A stretch of DNA of 47,608 bases. It comes from an uncultured Eubacteriales bacterium. GTDB lineage: Bacteria > Bacillota > Clostridia > Christensenellales > Aristaeellaceae. A program made the position numbers and the translations under genes. Under the pieces are notes generated by a model. The model was not told the origin of the DNA. It saw nothing but the letters and a program-made list of their open reading frames with translations, and ran no database searches. The stretch covers positions 1 through 47,608 of the forward strand of contig UQNM01000006.1 of the NCBI GenBank assembly GCA_900542395.1, written 5' to 3'. This document shows, one piece after another, positions 40,294 through 47,608 of the stretch (positions within the stretch are counted from its first letter, which is position 1; each line of letters starts with the position of its first letter).

Positions 40294-41598
40294 GTGATGG
40301 TCGTGCGCGGCAAAACGCTGGTTCAAAAAACGCTCTTTTTGAGCGCGTCGCATTTTGTGGTTCGCTCCATCGGCTTTTTGCTGCGGCTGTGGCTCTCCCG
40401 TGAATTGGGCGCGCAGGCGATGGGGCTTGTCGAGCTGGCGCAGAGCGCGCAGATGCTGCTCATCACGCCGGTCGTCACGGGTCTGCCCGCCGCCGTTTCG
40501 CGCCTGTGCGCCAAGGCGGAGGGCAAAGAACGGGCGCGCGTCGTGCGCTGCGCGCTGCTGCTGGCGCTGCCCGTCAGCCTGATCCTCGCCGCGCTGGCGT
40601 TTCTCCTGCGCGAGCCGCTGTGCCTGTGGCTGGGCGATATCAAAACGCTGCCCGCGCTGCTGTGCTTCCTGCCCTGCATCCCGATTCTCGGCGCGTCCTG
40701 CGTGCTGAACGGCTATTATTACGGCGTCGGCCGCCCCGTGCCGCCCGCCCTCGGCGAGCTGCTCGAGCAGCTTGTCCGCGCGCTGCTGTGCGTTCGGCTG
40801 GTTTACGGCCTGCGCGGCTGGCCGACGTCCTTCCGTGCGGCGATTCCGGCCGCCGCGACGCTCGCGGGCGAAACCGCCGGGCTGATTTTGATGCTGCTGC
40901 TCGGCGCACGGCTCGTGCTCTTTGCCAAGGGCGCGGGCGCTCGAAGGCCGATTTTTCGCGAGCTGCTCGCCCTCTCTCTGCCGCTGACGGGCATGCGCCT
41001 TGTCTCCGCGCTGATGCAGACGGTGAACGCGACGCTCATTCCCGCGCGCCTGCGGCTGTTCGGCCTTTCCGCCGCGGAGGCGATGGCCAGCCTCGGCGTG
41101 TTTCACGGCATGCTCAAGCCCATTTTGTTTATGCCTTCGTTCGTCACGTGCAGCCTGAGCATGGCCGCCGCGCCCGAACTGACCCGGCGGCAGACGGATG
41201 GGCGGCCGCTCTGCGCGCTCTCCTCCGGCATGCTCCGCGCCGCGCTCGGGGTCGGCGCGGCGGCGGCGGTCGGCGTATGGCTGACCGCCCCGCTGATTGC
41301 GAACGTCTTTTTTCGCCAGACGGCGCTCCTGCCGCTGCTGCGCGGCTCGTGCTGTCTCATTCCGGTCATCGCGGCGGCGCATGTCTGCGGCGGCATGATG
41401 AATGCGCTCGGTTTGCAGGGCGCGTCGCTGAAAATCTCGCTGGCCGCCAGCCTGCTCGGCGTGCTGGCCGTGCTGCTGCTCGTGCCCGTCGTCGGTCTGT
41501 GGGGCGCGGTCGCCTCGCTCGGCGCGGTGCAGGGGCTGACGCTGCTGCTCAGCCTGCGGGCGCTCAGGCGTTCAGGATGTATTGCTCGATCACGCTGA
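40294..41598 (+). CDS. MOP-family flippase, SpoVB-like
   Basis: Polytopic membrane protein of 434 residues with about 12-14 hydrophobic helices, belonging to the oligosaccharide/lipid flippase superfamily that includes SpoVB and MurJ. The N-terminus LVQKTLFLSASHFVVRSIGF, then RLWLSRELGAQAMGLVELAQ, matches the start of SpoVB proteins, and ASCVLNGYYYGVGRPVPPA is another family block. In spore formers SpoVB is needed for cortex synthesis. The start is uncertain: GTG 40294, ATG 40297 and GTG 40303 are all possible, the last being best spaced from GGGGTGA. Its 3' end overlaps the HAD gene by 35 bases. Confidence 0.85.
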   Translation: MMVVRGKTLVQKTLFLSASHFVVRSIGFLLRLWLSRELGAQAMGLVELAQSAQMLLITPVVTGLPAAVSRLCAKAEGKERARVVRCALLLALPVSLILAALAFLLREPLCLWLGDIKTLPALLCFLPCIPILGASCVLNGYYYGVGRPVPPALGELLEQLVRALLCVRLVYGLRGWPTSFRAAIPAAATLAGETAGLILMLLLGARLVLFAKGAGARRPIFRELLALSLPLTGMRLVSALMQTVNATLIPARLRLFGLSAAEAMASLGVFHGMLKPILFMPSFVTCSLSMAAAPELTRRQTDGRPLCALSSGMLRAALGVGAAAAVGVWLTAPLIANVFFRQTALLPLLRGSCCLIPVIAAAHVCGGMMNALGLQGASLKISLAASLLGVLAVLLLVPVVGLWGAVASLGAVQGLTLLLSLRALRRSGCIARSR

Positions 41599-42379
41599 CG
41601 ATGCCGTCCTCGTCGTTCGTCCCGGTCACCACGTCGGCGGCCGCCTTGATTTCGCTCTGCGCGTTGCCCATCGCCACGCCCAGACCGGCGTATCGAATCA
41701 TGGCCAGATCGTTGAGGCCGTCTCCGCAGGCGATCACGTCCTCGCGCTCCATCCCCAGCCGCTCGATCAGCCCCGCGATGGCCGCGCCCTTGTCCACGCC
41801 GCGCGGCATGACCTCGATGAAATACGGCTCGCTGCGGTAGATGCTCAGCCGGCCGATGAACCGGCGCGCAAGGCGCTTTTCGTGTTCCGCCGCGCGAACG
41901 GGCGGCGCGGTCAGCAGCGCCTTGAACATATCCATGCCGCGATATGCGTCAAAATTCTCCACCGACACGCGGTTAAAGCCGTTGAGCACCGTTTCGCGCT
42001 CGATGTAGCGATCCACATCCGTGCCGCAGACAACCGTGTTGCCGTCGTAAATGCACATGCCAAGGCCGTGCTCGCGGGCGTAATCCAGCATCCACGGCGC
42101 GACATAATCCGGCAGCGCGTTTTTGTAGACCATTTCGTTCGTCTGCATATTCGTGACGCAGGCGCCGTTATAGCTGATGGCGTAATTGCCGTATTTTGCC
42201 AGCTCCAGCTCATCGACGTAGCGCCGCATGCCGCCCGTCGGCCGACCCGAGGCGAGCGCGACGGCGTGCCCCATCCGCTCGATGTTCAAAATCGCTTCCA
42301 GCGTCCTGGGCGTGATATCCTTCTGCGTGTTGGTCAGCGTGCCGTCGATATCCAGCACGAGCAGCTTTCTGTTCTTCAT
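41564..42379 (-). CDS. Cof-type HAD-IIB family phosphatase
   Basis: Cytoplasmic sugar-phosphate or nucleotide phosphatase of the Cof subfamily, 271 residues from ATG 42379 (AGGAGG upstream). The nucleophile motif LLVLDIDGTLTNT (Asp9 and Asp11) is at the N-terminus and ALASGRPTGGM is motif II. The Lys of motif III is in GVDKGAAIAGL, and motif IV is ACGDGLNDLAMI with GVAMGNA. The start overlaps the stop of the upstream HAD gene (ATGA), so they are translated together. The substrate is unknown. Confidence 0.92.
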   Translation of the reverse strand: MKNRKLLVLDIDGTLTNTQKDITPRTLEAILNIERMGHAVALASGRPTGGMRRYVDELELAKYGNYAISYNGACVTNMQTNEMVYKNALPDYVAPWMLDYAREHGLGMCIYDGNTVVCGTDVDRYIERETVLNGFNRVSVENFDAYRGMDMFKALLTAPPVRAAEHEKRLARRFIGRLSIYRSEPYFIEVMPRGVDKGAAIAGLIERLGMEREDVIACGDGLNDLAMIRYAGLGVAMGNAQSEIKAAADVVTGTNDEDGIVSVIEQYILNA

Positions 42380-43233
42380 GCTTCCTCCTGTGTTCGCTTG
42401 GCGCGGTCGCATGCGTCCACATGCATCTGCGCGGTTTTGGCGCTGGCGGCAATCTGGTCGATGACGGCGAAAACCGTCTTTTCCATCTCGCTTCCCTTGC
42501 TGTAATCGGCCTTGACGGCGAAATCCACGCGCCCTTCGAGCAGCATCTCGTTGCTGACCCACTCGTTCTCCTGCCAGACCGCGATGGAATGGCCGCCGTT
42601 GAGCTTGGTCAGCTTCATGCTCGGCACGTCGGTCAGCCCGTCGCCGACATAGATCATGTTGGAGAACGGCACGCGCCGCTTTTCCTCCGGCATAAACTCG
42701 TTGAGCGCGCGGTGCTCCGTCACATCCAGCACGCCCTTGTTGACGCGGAAGAGGAACTGCGTTTTACTGGTGTAGTTGACCGCCATCGCGGGCCAGCAGG
42801 CGACGCCGTGCTCATCATAGCAGAACGACGCGGCGTAAATCTCCTTGAACTCCTTCGCAATCGGCGTGCCCTCGATGATCTCCTTGAGGCCGGAAGAAAT
42901 GATATAGTGCTCCGGCTGCAAGCCCCGGCTTCTCGCGTATTCGTTCACGCGCGCGAACCAGTCACTCACGCCGTCAAAGAGCTGAACATCCTTGCCCAGC
43001 GCCCGCAGCATATTGCGGTTGACGATCAGCTTGCCCTTGGCCTCCTCGAGCATCATATACATATAGGCCAGAATCTGATCCATCTGATTGCGCTTCATGG
43101 CCTTCAGACACTTGTTCCAAAATACATCCGCTTCCATGCCCAAATCCGGAATGAAGCCGTATTCCTGCATATCTCTTGGGGAAAGCGTATGGTCAAAGTC
43201 ATACATAATCGCCAGAATCGGTGTTTTTTCCAT
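42376..43233 (-). CDS. HAD family hydrolase (PSP-like)
   Basis: A 285-residue haloacid-dehalogenase phosphatase distinct from its neighbour. Motif I is IMYDFDHTLSPRDM (Asp12 nucleophile, Asp14), the cap is long and helical (MEADVFWNKCLKAMKRNQMD), and motif II is YIISSGLKEIIEG. Motif III/IV are NMIYVGDGLTDVPSMKL. It resembles uncharacterised phosphoserine-phosphatase-like HADs of Clostridia. It leads a two-gene operon from a perfect-consensus promoter at 43272-43300. Confidence 0.88.
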   Translation of the reverse strand: MEKTPILAIMYDFDHTLSPRDMQEYGFIPDLGMEADVFWNKCLKAMKRNQMDQILAYMYMMLEEAKGKLIVNRNMLRALGKDVQLFDGVSDWFARVNEYARSRGLQPEHYIISSGLKEIIEGTPIAKEFKEIYAASFCYDEHGVACWPAMAVNYTSKTQFLFRVNKGVLDVTEHRALNEFMPEEKRRVPFSNMIYVGDGLTDVPSMKLTKLNGGHSIAVWQENEWVSNEMLLEGRVDFAVKADYSKGSEMEKTVFAVIDQIAASAKTAQMHVDACDRAKRTQEEA

Positions 43234-43271
43234 GCAAAGCGCCTCCTTTGCGCACGTTCCTTTATTTTTTT

Positions 43272-43300
43272 ATTATACGCAAATTGTCTGAATGTGTCAA
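43272..43300 (-). promoter_or_regulatory. Consensus sigma-A promoter of the HAD operon
   Basis: Minus-strand TTGACA (43300-43295), a 17-base spacer and TATAAT (43277-43272). Both boxes are perfect. Only 8 bases separate its -35 from that of the divergent DUF3793 promoter. Confidence 0.85.
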
Positions 43301-43308
43301 TTCTCCCC

Positions 43309-43337
43309 TTGACAGAACGGCGCGCGTTCTGTATAAT
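43309..43337 (+). promoter_or_regulatory. Consensus sigma-A promoter of DUF3793-flavodoxin, with palindromic spacer
   Basis: TTGACA (43309-43314), a 17-base spacer and TATAAT (43332-43337), both perfect. The spacer is filled by an inverted repeat CAGAAC...GTTCTG (43313-43331), a natural site for a repressor that blocks polymerase. Confidence 0.85.
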
Positions 43338-43344
43338 GCCTATT

Positions 43345-43415
43345 GTTAGCTCGTTCTAACTCGTTTCACTTTGATCGGGCTGATTATTTTTGAATGGTTG
43401 TTAGTTTATTCTAAC
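43345..43415 (+). promoter_or_regulatory. Pair of GTTAG-N6-CTAAC palindromes (metal-repressor-like operators)
   Basis: Two 16-base palindromes, GTTAGCTCGTTCTAAC (43345-43360) and GTTAGTTTATTCTAAC (43400-43415), 55 bases apart in the leader between the promoter and the DUF3793 gene. TTAG...CTAA half-sites are typical of DtxR/IdeR/MntR-type repressors, so iron or manganese control is a reasonable guess. The second box ends 22 bases before the ATG. Confidence 0.6.
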
Positions 43416-43437
43416 ATCTGCAAAGGAGACGCCGCCC

Positions 43438-43992
43438 ATGTCCATCGTTCCCATGCTCATCGACCACTGTTCCCCCACGCTGGCCAGCCTCAAATGCGGC
43501 AGTCTGTTCAGCGTCACGCCGGAGGATATGGCGTACACGCGGCGCGAGGCGCAGGCGCTCTCCGACGCGCTCGCGCCCAAGGGGCTGGCCATCCGCGTGA
43601 TCGACGTGGGCGATGGGCGCGCGCTGTGCTATCTCTATCGCCCCGGCCAGCTCCGCCGCGTGCTCGCGGGCGAAAAGGAACGCGCTTTTCTCGCCGAACA
43701 GGGCTATCCCGATCTGCACGTCGAGGCCGCGGTCGATTTGCTTTGCGCGCGGCTCGCGCGGGGCGGCGCGTTTCCGCATGAAATCGGCCTGTTTCTGGGC
43801 TATCCCATCGACGATGTGGTTGCCTTTATCGCCAACAAAGGGCGCAACTGCCTGTGCTGCGGCTGCTGGAAGTGCTACACCGACGCGGAAGCCGCGCAGA
43901 AAGCGTTTTGCCGGTTCCGCAAGTGCACCAGCGTCTATAAGCGCTTGTTCGCCTGCGGAAGAACGCTCGATCAGTTGGCCGTAGCCGCATAA
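43438..43992 (+). CDS. DUF3793 family protein
   Basis: A 184-residue soluble protein of the DUF3793 family. Typical blocks are LIDHCSPTLASLKCGSLFSV at the start, HEIGLFLGYPIDDVVAFIAN in the middle and a Cys-rich CLCCGCWKCY (about 140-149), suggesting metal or cluster binding. AAAGGAGA precedes the ATG. In Clostridia this family commonly neighbours flavodoxin and iron-transport genes, and here flavodoxin follows. The biochemical role is unknown. The upstream operator pair suggests metal-responsive expression. Confidence 0.88.
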   Translation: MSIVPMLIDHCSPTLASLKCGSLFSVTPEDMAYTRREAQALSDALAPKGLAIRVIDVGDGRALCYLYRPGQLRRVLAGEKERAFLAEQGYPDLHVEAAVDLLCARLARGGAFPHEIGLFLGYPIDDVVAFIANKGRNCLCCGCWKCYTDAEAAQKAFCRFRKCTSVYKRLFACGRTLDQLAVAA

Positions 43993-44233
43993 CGCCGAAC
44001 GTCCTTGGTCAGCCTTCCAAAGAAGGCGTTCGGTTTCGCGCCTTATTCGACATGCGAAACCGTCTTTCCCAGAAAAACATGCCTCCCTCTTCGAGGAACA
44101 TCGAATCTGTTGCCGCCTGTGGCGGAAACAAACAGATGAGATGCCGAAGGTTGGCACGCCGAAGGCGTGACGGAAGGCGTTACCTTTGACTGCTCGGGAA
44201 AAATTCCCGTGATATAGAAAGGAGATTTTCAAA
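43993..44233 (+). other. Structured spacer between DUF3793 and flavodoxin genes
   Basis: No gene is seen. It contains two inverted repeats, CCGAACG...CGTTCGG (to 44033) and CGGTTTCG...CGAAACCG (44031-44062). The latter is followed by TCTTTCCC. They overlap and are mutually exclusive, so partial attenuation between the two genes is possible. No promoter was found for flavodoxin alone. Confidence 0.4.
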
Positions 44234-44641
44234 ATGAGTCAAGCTGCTGTTGTGTATTGGAGCGGAACGGGGCATACCGAAGCGATGGCGCAAGCCGTCG
44301 CCGCCGCCGCGCAGGCCGATTTGTTCACCGCCGCCGAGTTCGATGCGGACAAGGCCGCACATTACGCCGCGATTGCGTTCGGCTGCCCGTCCATGGGCGC
44401 CGAACAGTTGGAAGAATCCGAGTTTGAGCCGATGTTCGAGGCCGTCAAGCCGGCGCTTGCGGGCAAGAAGATTGCGCTCTTCGGTTCTTACGGCTGGGGC
44501 GGCGGCGAATGGATGCGCACCTGGGAGGACGACTGCGCGGCAGCCGGTCTCACCCTCTGCGCCGAGAGCGTCATCTGTCAGGATGAGCCGGACGACGCGG
44601 CGCTTGCCGCCTGCGCCGCGCTGGGCGAAGCGCTGAAATAA
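44234..44641 (+). CDS. Short-chain flavodoxin
   Basis: FMN-binding electron carrier of 135 residues, able to replace ferredoxin when iron is scarce. The phosphate loop WSGTGHTEAMAQAV (Ser/Thr-rich, residues 9-22) matches the flavodoxin P-loop. The FMN-stacking loops are FGCPSMGAEQLEES (about 55-68) and FGSYGWGGGEWM (about 86-97), where the Tyr-Gly-Trp segment is typical. The ribosome site is AAGGAGA. It is co-directional with the DUF3793 gene and followed by a terminator. Confidence 0.95.
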   Translation: MSQAAVVYWSGTGHTEAMAQAVAAAAQADLFTAAEFDADKAAHYAAIAFGCPSMGAEQLEESEFEPMFEAVKPALAGKKIALFGSYGWGGGEWMRTWEDDCAAAGLTLCAESVICQDEPDDAALAACAALGEALK

Positions 44642-44671
44642 GCGCCCTTCTTCTTTACGCATATACGCAAA

Positions 44672-44720
44672 ACAAGCTGTTGCTCCGCGCCTATCCGCGT
44701 TGCAGCAGCTTGTCTTTTTT
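44672..44720. terminator. Terminator after flavodoxin
   Basis: Stem ACAAGCTGTTGC / GCAGCAGCTTGT with a GC-rich loop, then CTTTTTT on the plus strand. The minus side has an A-rich flank (T on that strand), so it may also end the convergent P1-peptidase transcript. Confidence 0.85.
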
Positions 44721-45763
44721 TACAGATATTGCGATATGCTTTCAAACACGCGCCCATCCTCTGCCGTCACCGCGTCGGCGCAGCAGAGCGAATTGAGCAC
44801 GGCCTCCTGCGTCGCCTCGGCAATCGCGCGGAAGGCCAGTTCGAGCGTATGCTCGGTGAGCACCTGCTGGGCGACGACGCGGTGCATGCCGCCCGCGGGC
44901 ATGCGGTTGGCCGTCGTAAAGCCGATCATCACATCGCCGCTGCCGTGGCCAAAATACGAGCCGCAGCGTGCCAGTCCGACGGAGCAGCGCTTGATGATGC
45001 GCCGAAGCTGGCGATCCGACACGGGCAGATCCGTCGCCGTCACCATCATAATCGAGCCGCGGTCGTTGGGTTCGGGCGCAGGCCGCGCGTTGCGCTTGGC
45101 GATGATCTCCTCGCCCAGACGGCGGTTGCACACCGTCAGCTCCTCCAGACAGCCGTGATTGCTCTGCACCAGCACGCCGAGTGTGTAGGTCTTGCCCGCG
45201 ATTTCAATCTGCCGGGAAGCCGAACCGATGCCGCCCTTGAGGCCGTGGCAGACCGTGCCCGCCCCCGCGCCGACGTCGCCCTCGTCAAAATCCCTGCACG
45301 CGCCCGCGATGGCCTCGCGCACATGCGCCTCGTGAATCGGCCTGTCCACAATCGCGTTGAGCTGCGAATCGTTACATTCCCCGACGACCGGGTTGATGGA
45401 GTGCATCGCCACGTGATCCGCCGCGCATCGCTCGGCCATCACCGTCACCAGCGCGTCGTGCACCAGCCCGACGTTCAGCGTGTTGGTCAGCGCGATGGGC
45501 GTTTCCAGCGTGCCCAGCTCATCCACCTGCACAAGCCCCGCCGTCTTGCCGAACCCGTTGAGCACAAAGCTCGCGGCGGTCAGCTTTTTGGCGAACATGT
45601 TATCCTCGCAGGGCATGATGACGGTCACGCCGGTGTGGTGGCGCGCGTCGCTCACGGTCGCGTGACCGACGGTCACGCCCGGCACATCGGTGATCTTATC
45701 CAGCGGCCCCGTCGGCATACAGCCCACGCGAATGCCATAATCCGAAAGTCTTTTGCGATTCAT
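44720..45763 (-). CDS. P1 family (DmpA/BapA-like) peptidase
   Basis: Ntn-type aminopeptidase that self-cleaves before a catalytic Ser, 347 residues. The N-terminus SDYGIRVGCMPTGPLDKITD and then VPGVTVGHATVSD is the family start. GTVCHGLKGGIGSASRQI is the conserved central motif. The autocleavage site is in PNDRGSIMMVTATDLPVSD, where Gly-Ser would yield the N-terminal Ser nucleophile (about residue 237). Relatives act on D-amino-acid or beta-alanyl peptides; the substrate here is unknown. It follows the capA-like gene by 3 bases. Confidence 0.92.
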   Translation of the reverse strand: MNRKRLSDYGIRVGCMPTGPLDKITDVPGVTVGHATVSDARHHTGVTVIMPCEDNMFAKKLTAASFVLNGFGKTAGLVQVDELGTLETPIALTNTLNVGLVHDALVTVMAERCAADHVAMHSINPVVGECNDSQLNAIVDRPIHEAHVREAIAGACRDFDEGDVGAGAGTVCHGLKGGIGSASRQIEIAGKTYTLGVLVQSNHGCLEELTVCNRRLGEEIIAKRNARPAPEPNDRGSIMMVTATDLPVSDRQLRRIIKRCSVGLARCGSYFGHGSGDVMIGFTTANRMPAGGMHRVVAQQVLTEHTLELAFRAIAEATQEAVLNSLCCADAVTAEDGRVFESISQYL

Positions 45764-45766
45764 GCC

Positions 45767-47047
45767 TCATTCCTCCTGTGTCGCAATTTTCACGCGCTCC
45801 GCCGCCTGCGCGGCGGCGGCCTGTTCGCTGAGCGTCAGTTTTTCAAGCGCCTGTTCGTCCTGCGCGTTCACCACGCGGTAAACGATGCCGCTGTCCTCCC
45901 GCTGTCTGGCGATGTACAGCGGCGTAACCTCAAGCGCCCCCGGCCATACGCGCCGCACAGCCGGGTCATACGTCATCTCCAGCCGAACCGCCATGCCCGC
46001 CGTGTTTTCGCTGTCGCGCGCGTCCGTCAGCAGGCAGCCCAGCGAATAACAGACGACGGTTTCATACGTCAGCCCGTCGCTGCGAACCGTGCTGATCCGC
46101 TCCACGCCCTGCACGACGTTCGGATGCGCGCCCAGAATGACGTCCGCCCCGGCCTGCGCCATGCGCTCGGCCATGGCGTGCACCGTGTCCGGCGTCTGCG
46201 CGCGGTTTTTCGTTCCCCAGTGCGGCAGAACGACGACGATGTTCGCGCCGTCCACGCGCGCCTGCGCGATATCCCGCGTCACGCGCTGCGTCTCCATCAG
46301 CGCGACCACGCCCCGGCTGTCGCCCTTCGTGCGTTCGCGCCCCTCGTCGCTCAACCCGTATGCGTAGGCCAGCACGGCCACCTGCACCCCGCCGACATTG
46401 AGCATCGCCGCGCCCGTGTTCACCCCGTCCGGGTACACGCCCGCGTAGCCCACCGAGCGGCTGGTCAGCTCACTGGCGGTGATATCCAGCCCGTCGTAGC
46501 CCTTATCCAGCGCGCGTTCCGTCGCCAGCGACACAAAGTTCACGCCGACGGCGCGCAGCGCGTCGAGAAGCTGGGGCGACGTGTTGTAATTGCCATAGCC
46601 CTTTTCCCGCCCGGCCAGCGTGGTTTCCAGCGTCACGACGGAAAGATCCGCGCCCGCCAGCGCGCCGGAAAGCCCCTCGAACGTCGTCGTGAAGTCATAG
46701 TGATCCATGCCCTCCTGCGCGCTCTCGCGAACGGCCTTCGGCGCGTAAATCGTGCCCGCGGCGGCGATGGTGATGGTCTTGGGCGATTGATCCGGCGTAG
46801 CGGTCGGCGTCGGCTCGACCGTCGGCTCGGCGGTCGCCTCAAAGAACGGCGTTTTCGTCGGCAAAACGGTCGGCTCGGCGGTCTCTCGCTCCGCCGTCTG
46901 TTCGGCCAGATTGCCGAATACCGCGCGCGTCCGCTCGTAGACGTCATCCCCCGCAATCAGGTTCAGGAACGCCGCCATGCCGACAACGACAAAGGCCGTC
47001 ACCAGCATCATCACGATGCTGCCGACGGAAAGCCCCGGCTTTTTCAC
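45767..47047 (-). CDS. CapA family protein (PGA_cap-type metallophosphatase fold)
   Basis: Membrane-anchored protein of 426 residues. One N-terminal helix (SVGSIVMMLVTAFVVVGMAA) is followed by a Thr/Pro/Glu-rich linker (about 50-88) and an extracellular CapA/PgsA-like domain from about residue 90. The domain shows TITIAAAGTI, ADLSVVTLETTLAG, GVNFVSLATERALDKG, VVVLPHWGTKN and ADVILGAHPNVVQGVE. The usual metal-binding DxxxxN and NNH motifs of CapA are altered (AAGT, ATER), so catalysis may be lost or changed. In pathogens the family serves poly-gamma-glutamate capsules, but no capBC genes are here. Confidence 0.85.
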   Translation of the reverse strand: MKKPGLSVGSIVMMLVTAFVVVGMAAFLNLIAGDDVYERTRAVFGNLAEQTAERETAEPTVLPTKTPFFEATAEPTVEPTPTATPDQSPKTITIAAAGTIYAPKAVRESAQEGMDHYDFTTTFEGLSGALAGADLSVVTLETTLAGREKGYGNYNTSPQLLDALRAVGVNFVSLATERALDKGYDGLDITASELTSRSVGYAGVYPDGVNTGAAMLNVGGVQVAVLAYAYGLSDEGRERTKGDSRGVVALMETQRVTRDIAQARVDGANIVVVLPHWGTKNRAQTPDTVHAMAERMAQAGADVILGAHPNVVQGVERISTVRSDGLTYETVVCYSLGCLLTDARDSENTAGMAVRLEMTYDPAVRRVWPGALEVTPLYIARQREDSGIVYRVVNAQDEQALEKLTLSEQAAAAQAAERVKIATQEE

Positions 47048-47192
47048 GGCGTTCCCCTCCTTTCATCGCGTCATCGCGCGTCCGCGCTTCGTGCAGAATT
47101 TGCTTTTTGTTTCATGTTACAGTATACATCAAAACACGTGTTTCGAAAAGACCGAAAAGCGGACTGTCACGCCAAACGCCATTTCCCATATG

Positions 47193-47227
47193 CAAAAAAA
47201 GACGCATCCGGCCAGGCCGAATACGTC
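47193..47227 (-). terminator. Terminator after the ferredoxin gene
   Basis: Minus-strand stem GACGTATTCGGCC / GGCCGGATGCGTC followed by TTTTTTTG, just past the ferredoxin stop. Confidence 0.88.
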
Positions 47228-47243
47228 CGCAAGTTCTAATGAA

Positions 47244-47414
47244 TTAGGCCTGAGCCGGAGCGCCCACCGGGCAGTTCTCCGCGCAAGCGCCGCAGTCGAT
47301 GCAGGTATCCGCGTCGATCACAAACTTGCCGTCACCCTCGCTGATCGCGCCCACCGGGCAGTTGCTGGCGCACACGCCGCAAGAGATGCAGTCATCAGAA
47401 ATCTGATAAGCCAT
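47244..47414 (-). CDS. 2[4Fe-4S] ferredoxin
   Basis: Small electron carrier of 56 residues starting at ATG 47414 with GGGAGGTGA ahead. Two classical cluster motifs are present: CISCGVCASNCP (residues 9-20) and CIDCGACAENCP (about 38-49). This is the clostridial type that accepts electrons from pyruvate:ferredoxin oxidoreductase and hydrogenases. It is a single-gene transcript with its own promoter and terminator, as expected for a highly expressed gene. Confidence 0.95.
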   Translation of the reverse strand: MAYQISDDCISCGVCASNCPVGAISEGDGKFVIDADTCIDCGACAENCPVGAPAQA

Positions 47415-47454
47415 ACATTTCACCTCCCTTTGTTTAGGATCACTCCCGGAACAC

Positions 47455-47483
47455 ATTTTAGCACGAGCGCGCGCGAATTGCAA
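47455..47483 (-). promoter_or_regulatory. Sigma-A promoter of the ferredoxin gene
   Basis: Minus-strand TTGCAA (47483-47478), a 17-base spacer and TAAAAT (47460-47455), about 40 bases before the ATG. The last 125 bases of the window beyond it (47484-47608) are AT-rich and show no gene. Confidence 0.7.
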
Positions 47484-47608
47484 GTTTTTTGCGCGATTTT
47501 ACCGGTTCAAATTCAAATAAAGGACGATTTTGAATTCCCAGTTTTTCGATATGATACTATTTCTCGTCTAAAATATAGATAGAATCCATTTTCTGCCCGT
47601 GATGCTTT

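Noticed and set aside
47120..47145. Palindrome AAACACGTGTTT upstream of the CapA-like gene
   Set aside because: It is a neat 12-base palindrome near a TATACT sequence, but no partner site or regulator supports calling it an operator.

Overview
The window looks like chromosomal DNA of a GC-rich, endospore-forming member of the Clostridia (Firmicutes). The evidence is gene content: spoIIGA-sigE, the dipicolinate synthase pair dpaA-dpaB, a SpoVB-like flippase, RNase J, ScpA/ScpB with a Rip-type protease, and a cysteine T-box in front of cysS. I cannot name the order or genus from sequence alone. Nearly all genes are chromosomal housekeeping or sporulation genes. Many transcripts start at readable sigma-A promoters (TTGACA-like, 16-18 bp, TATAAT-like) and several end at clear hairpin/T-tract terminators. 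I saw no rRNA, tRNA, CRISPR array, transposase or prophage.

Layout, left to right. 1-415: partial secreted/repeat protein running off the left edge. 718-4196: tig-clpP-clpX protein-quality operon (minus). 4340-6112: odd membrane protein that may be a decayed GT84-like glycosyltransferase. 6096-10736: trhP-mltG-ylbF-rnjA (minus). 10848-13089: trxA, an RseC-like protein and hisS. 13158-17887: ftsK/spoIIIE translocase and a secreted DUF3298-like protein. 17933-20068: dpaB-dpaA and mscL. 20263-24087: scpB-scpA-rip and a GGDEF/PAS gene. 24374-25939: spoIIGA-sigE with a Spo0A-type promoter. 26262-28118: cysS behind a cysteine T-box and an internally deleted cysE. 28201-30336: a tiny membrane protein and an orphan dnaK. 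30432-31981: ECF sigma factor and a membrane partner. 32055-37066: a CmpB-family membrane protein, a small unknown, then tetR, radical SAM and metK. 37085-38155: a type I toxin-antitoxin locus split by an AT-rich insertion. 38173-43233: comEB-rsmI-nitroreductase, a flippase and two HAD phosphatases. 43309-44720: DUF3793-flavodoxin operon with paired operator-like palindromes. 44720-47483: P1 peptidase, CapA-like protein and a small ferredoxin.

Two families of non-coding, MITE-like elements stand out. One (162 bp) has two apparently identical copies, each fused to the stop codon of a minus-strand gene (hisS, mscL). The other (about 184-220 bp) has three copies, each just 3' of a minus-strand gene (clpX, sigE, cysS), with a variable central hairpin loop. 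Both probably shape the 3' ends of the mRNAs they sit in.

The observations most worth checking are: the disrupted holin-like toxin with a preserved antisense RNA gene (37.1-38.2 kb); a cysE gene reduced to its two ends but still under T-box control (27.6-28.1 kb); a spoIIGA gene that appears leaderless behind a 22-bp-spaced Spo0A promoter (25.86-25.94 kb); and the two repeat families.
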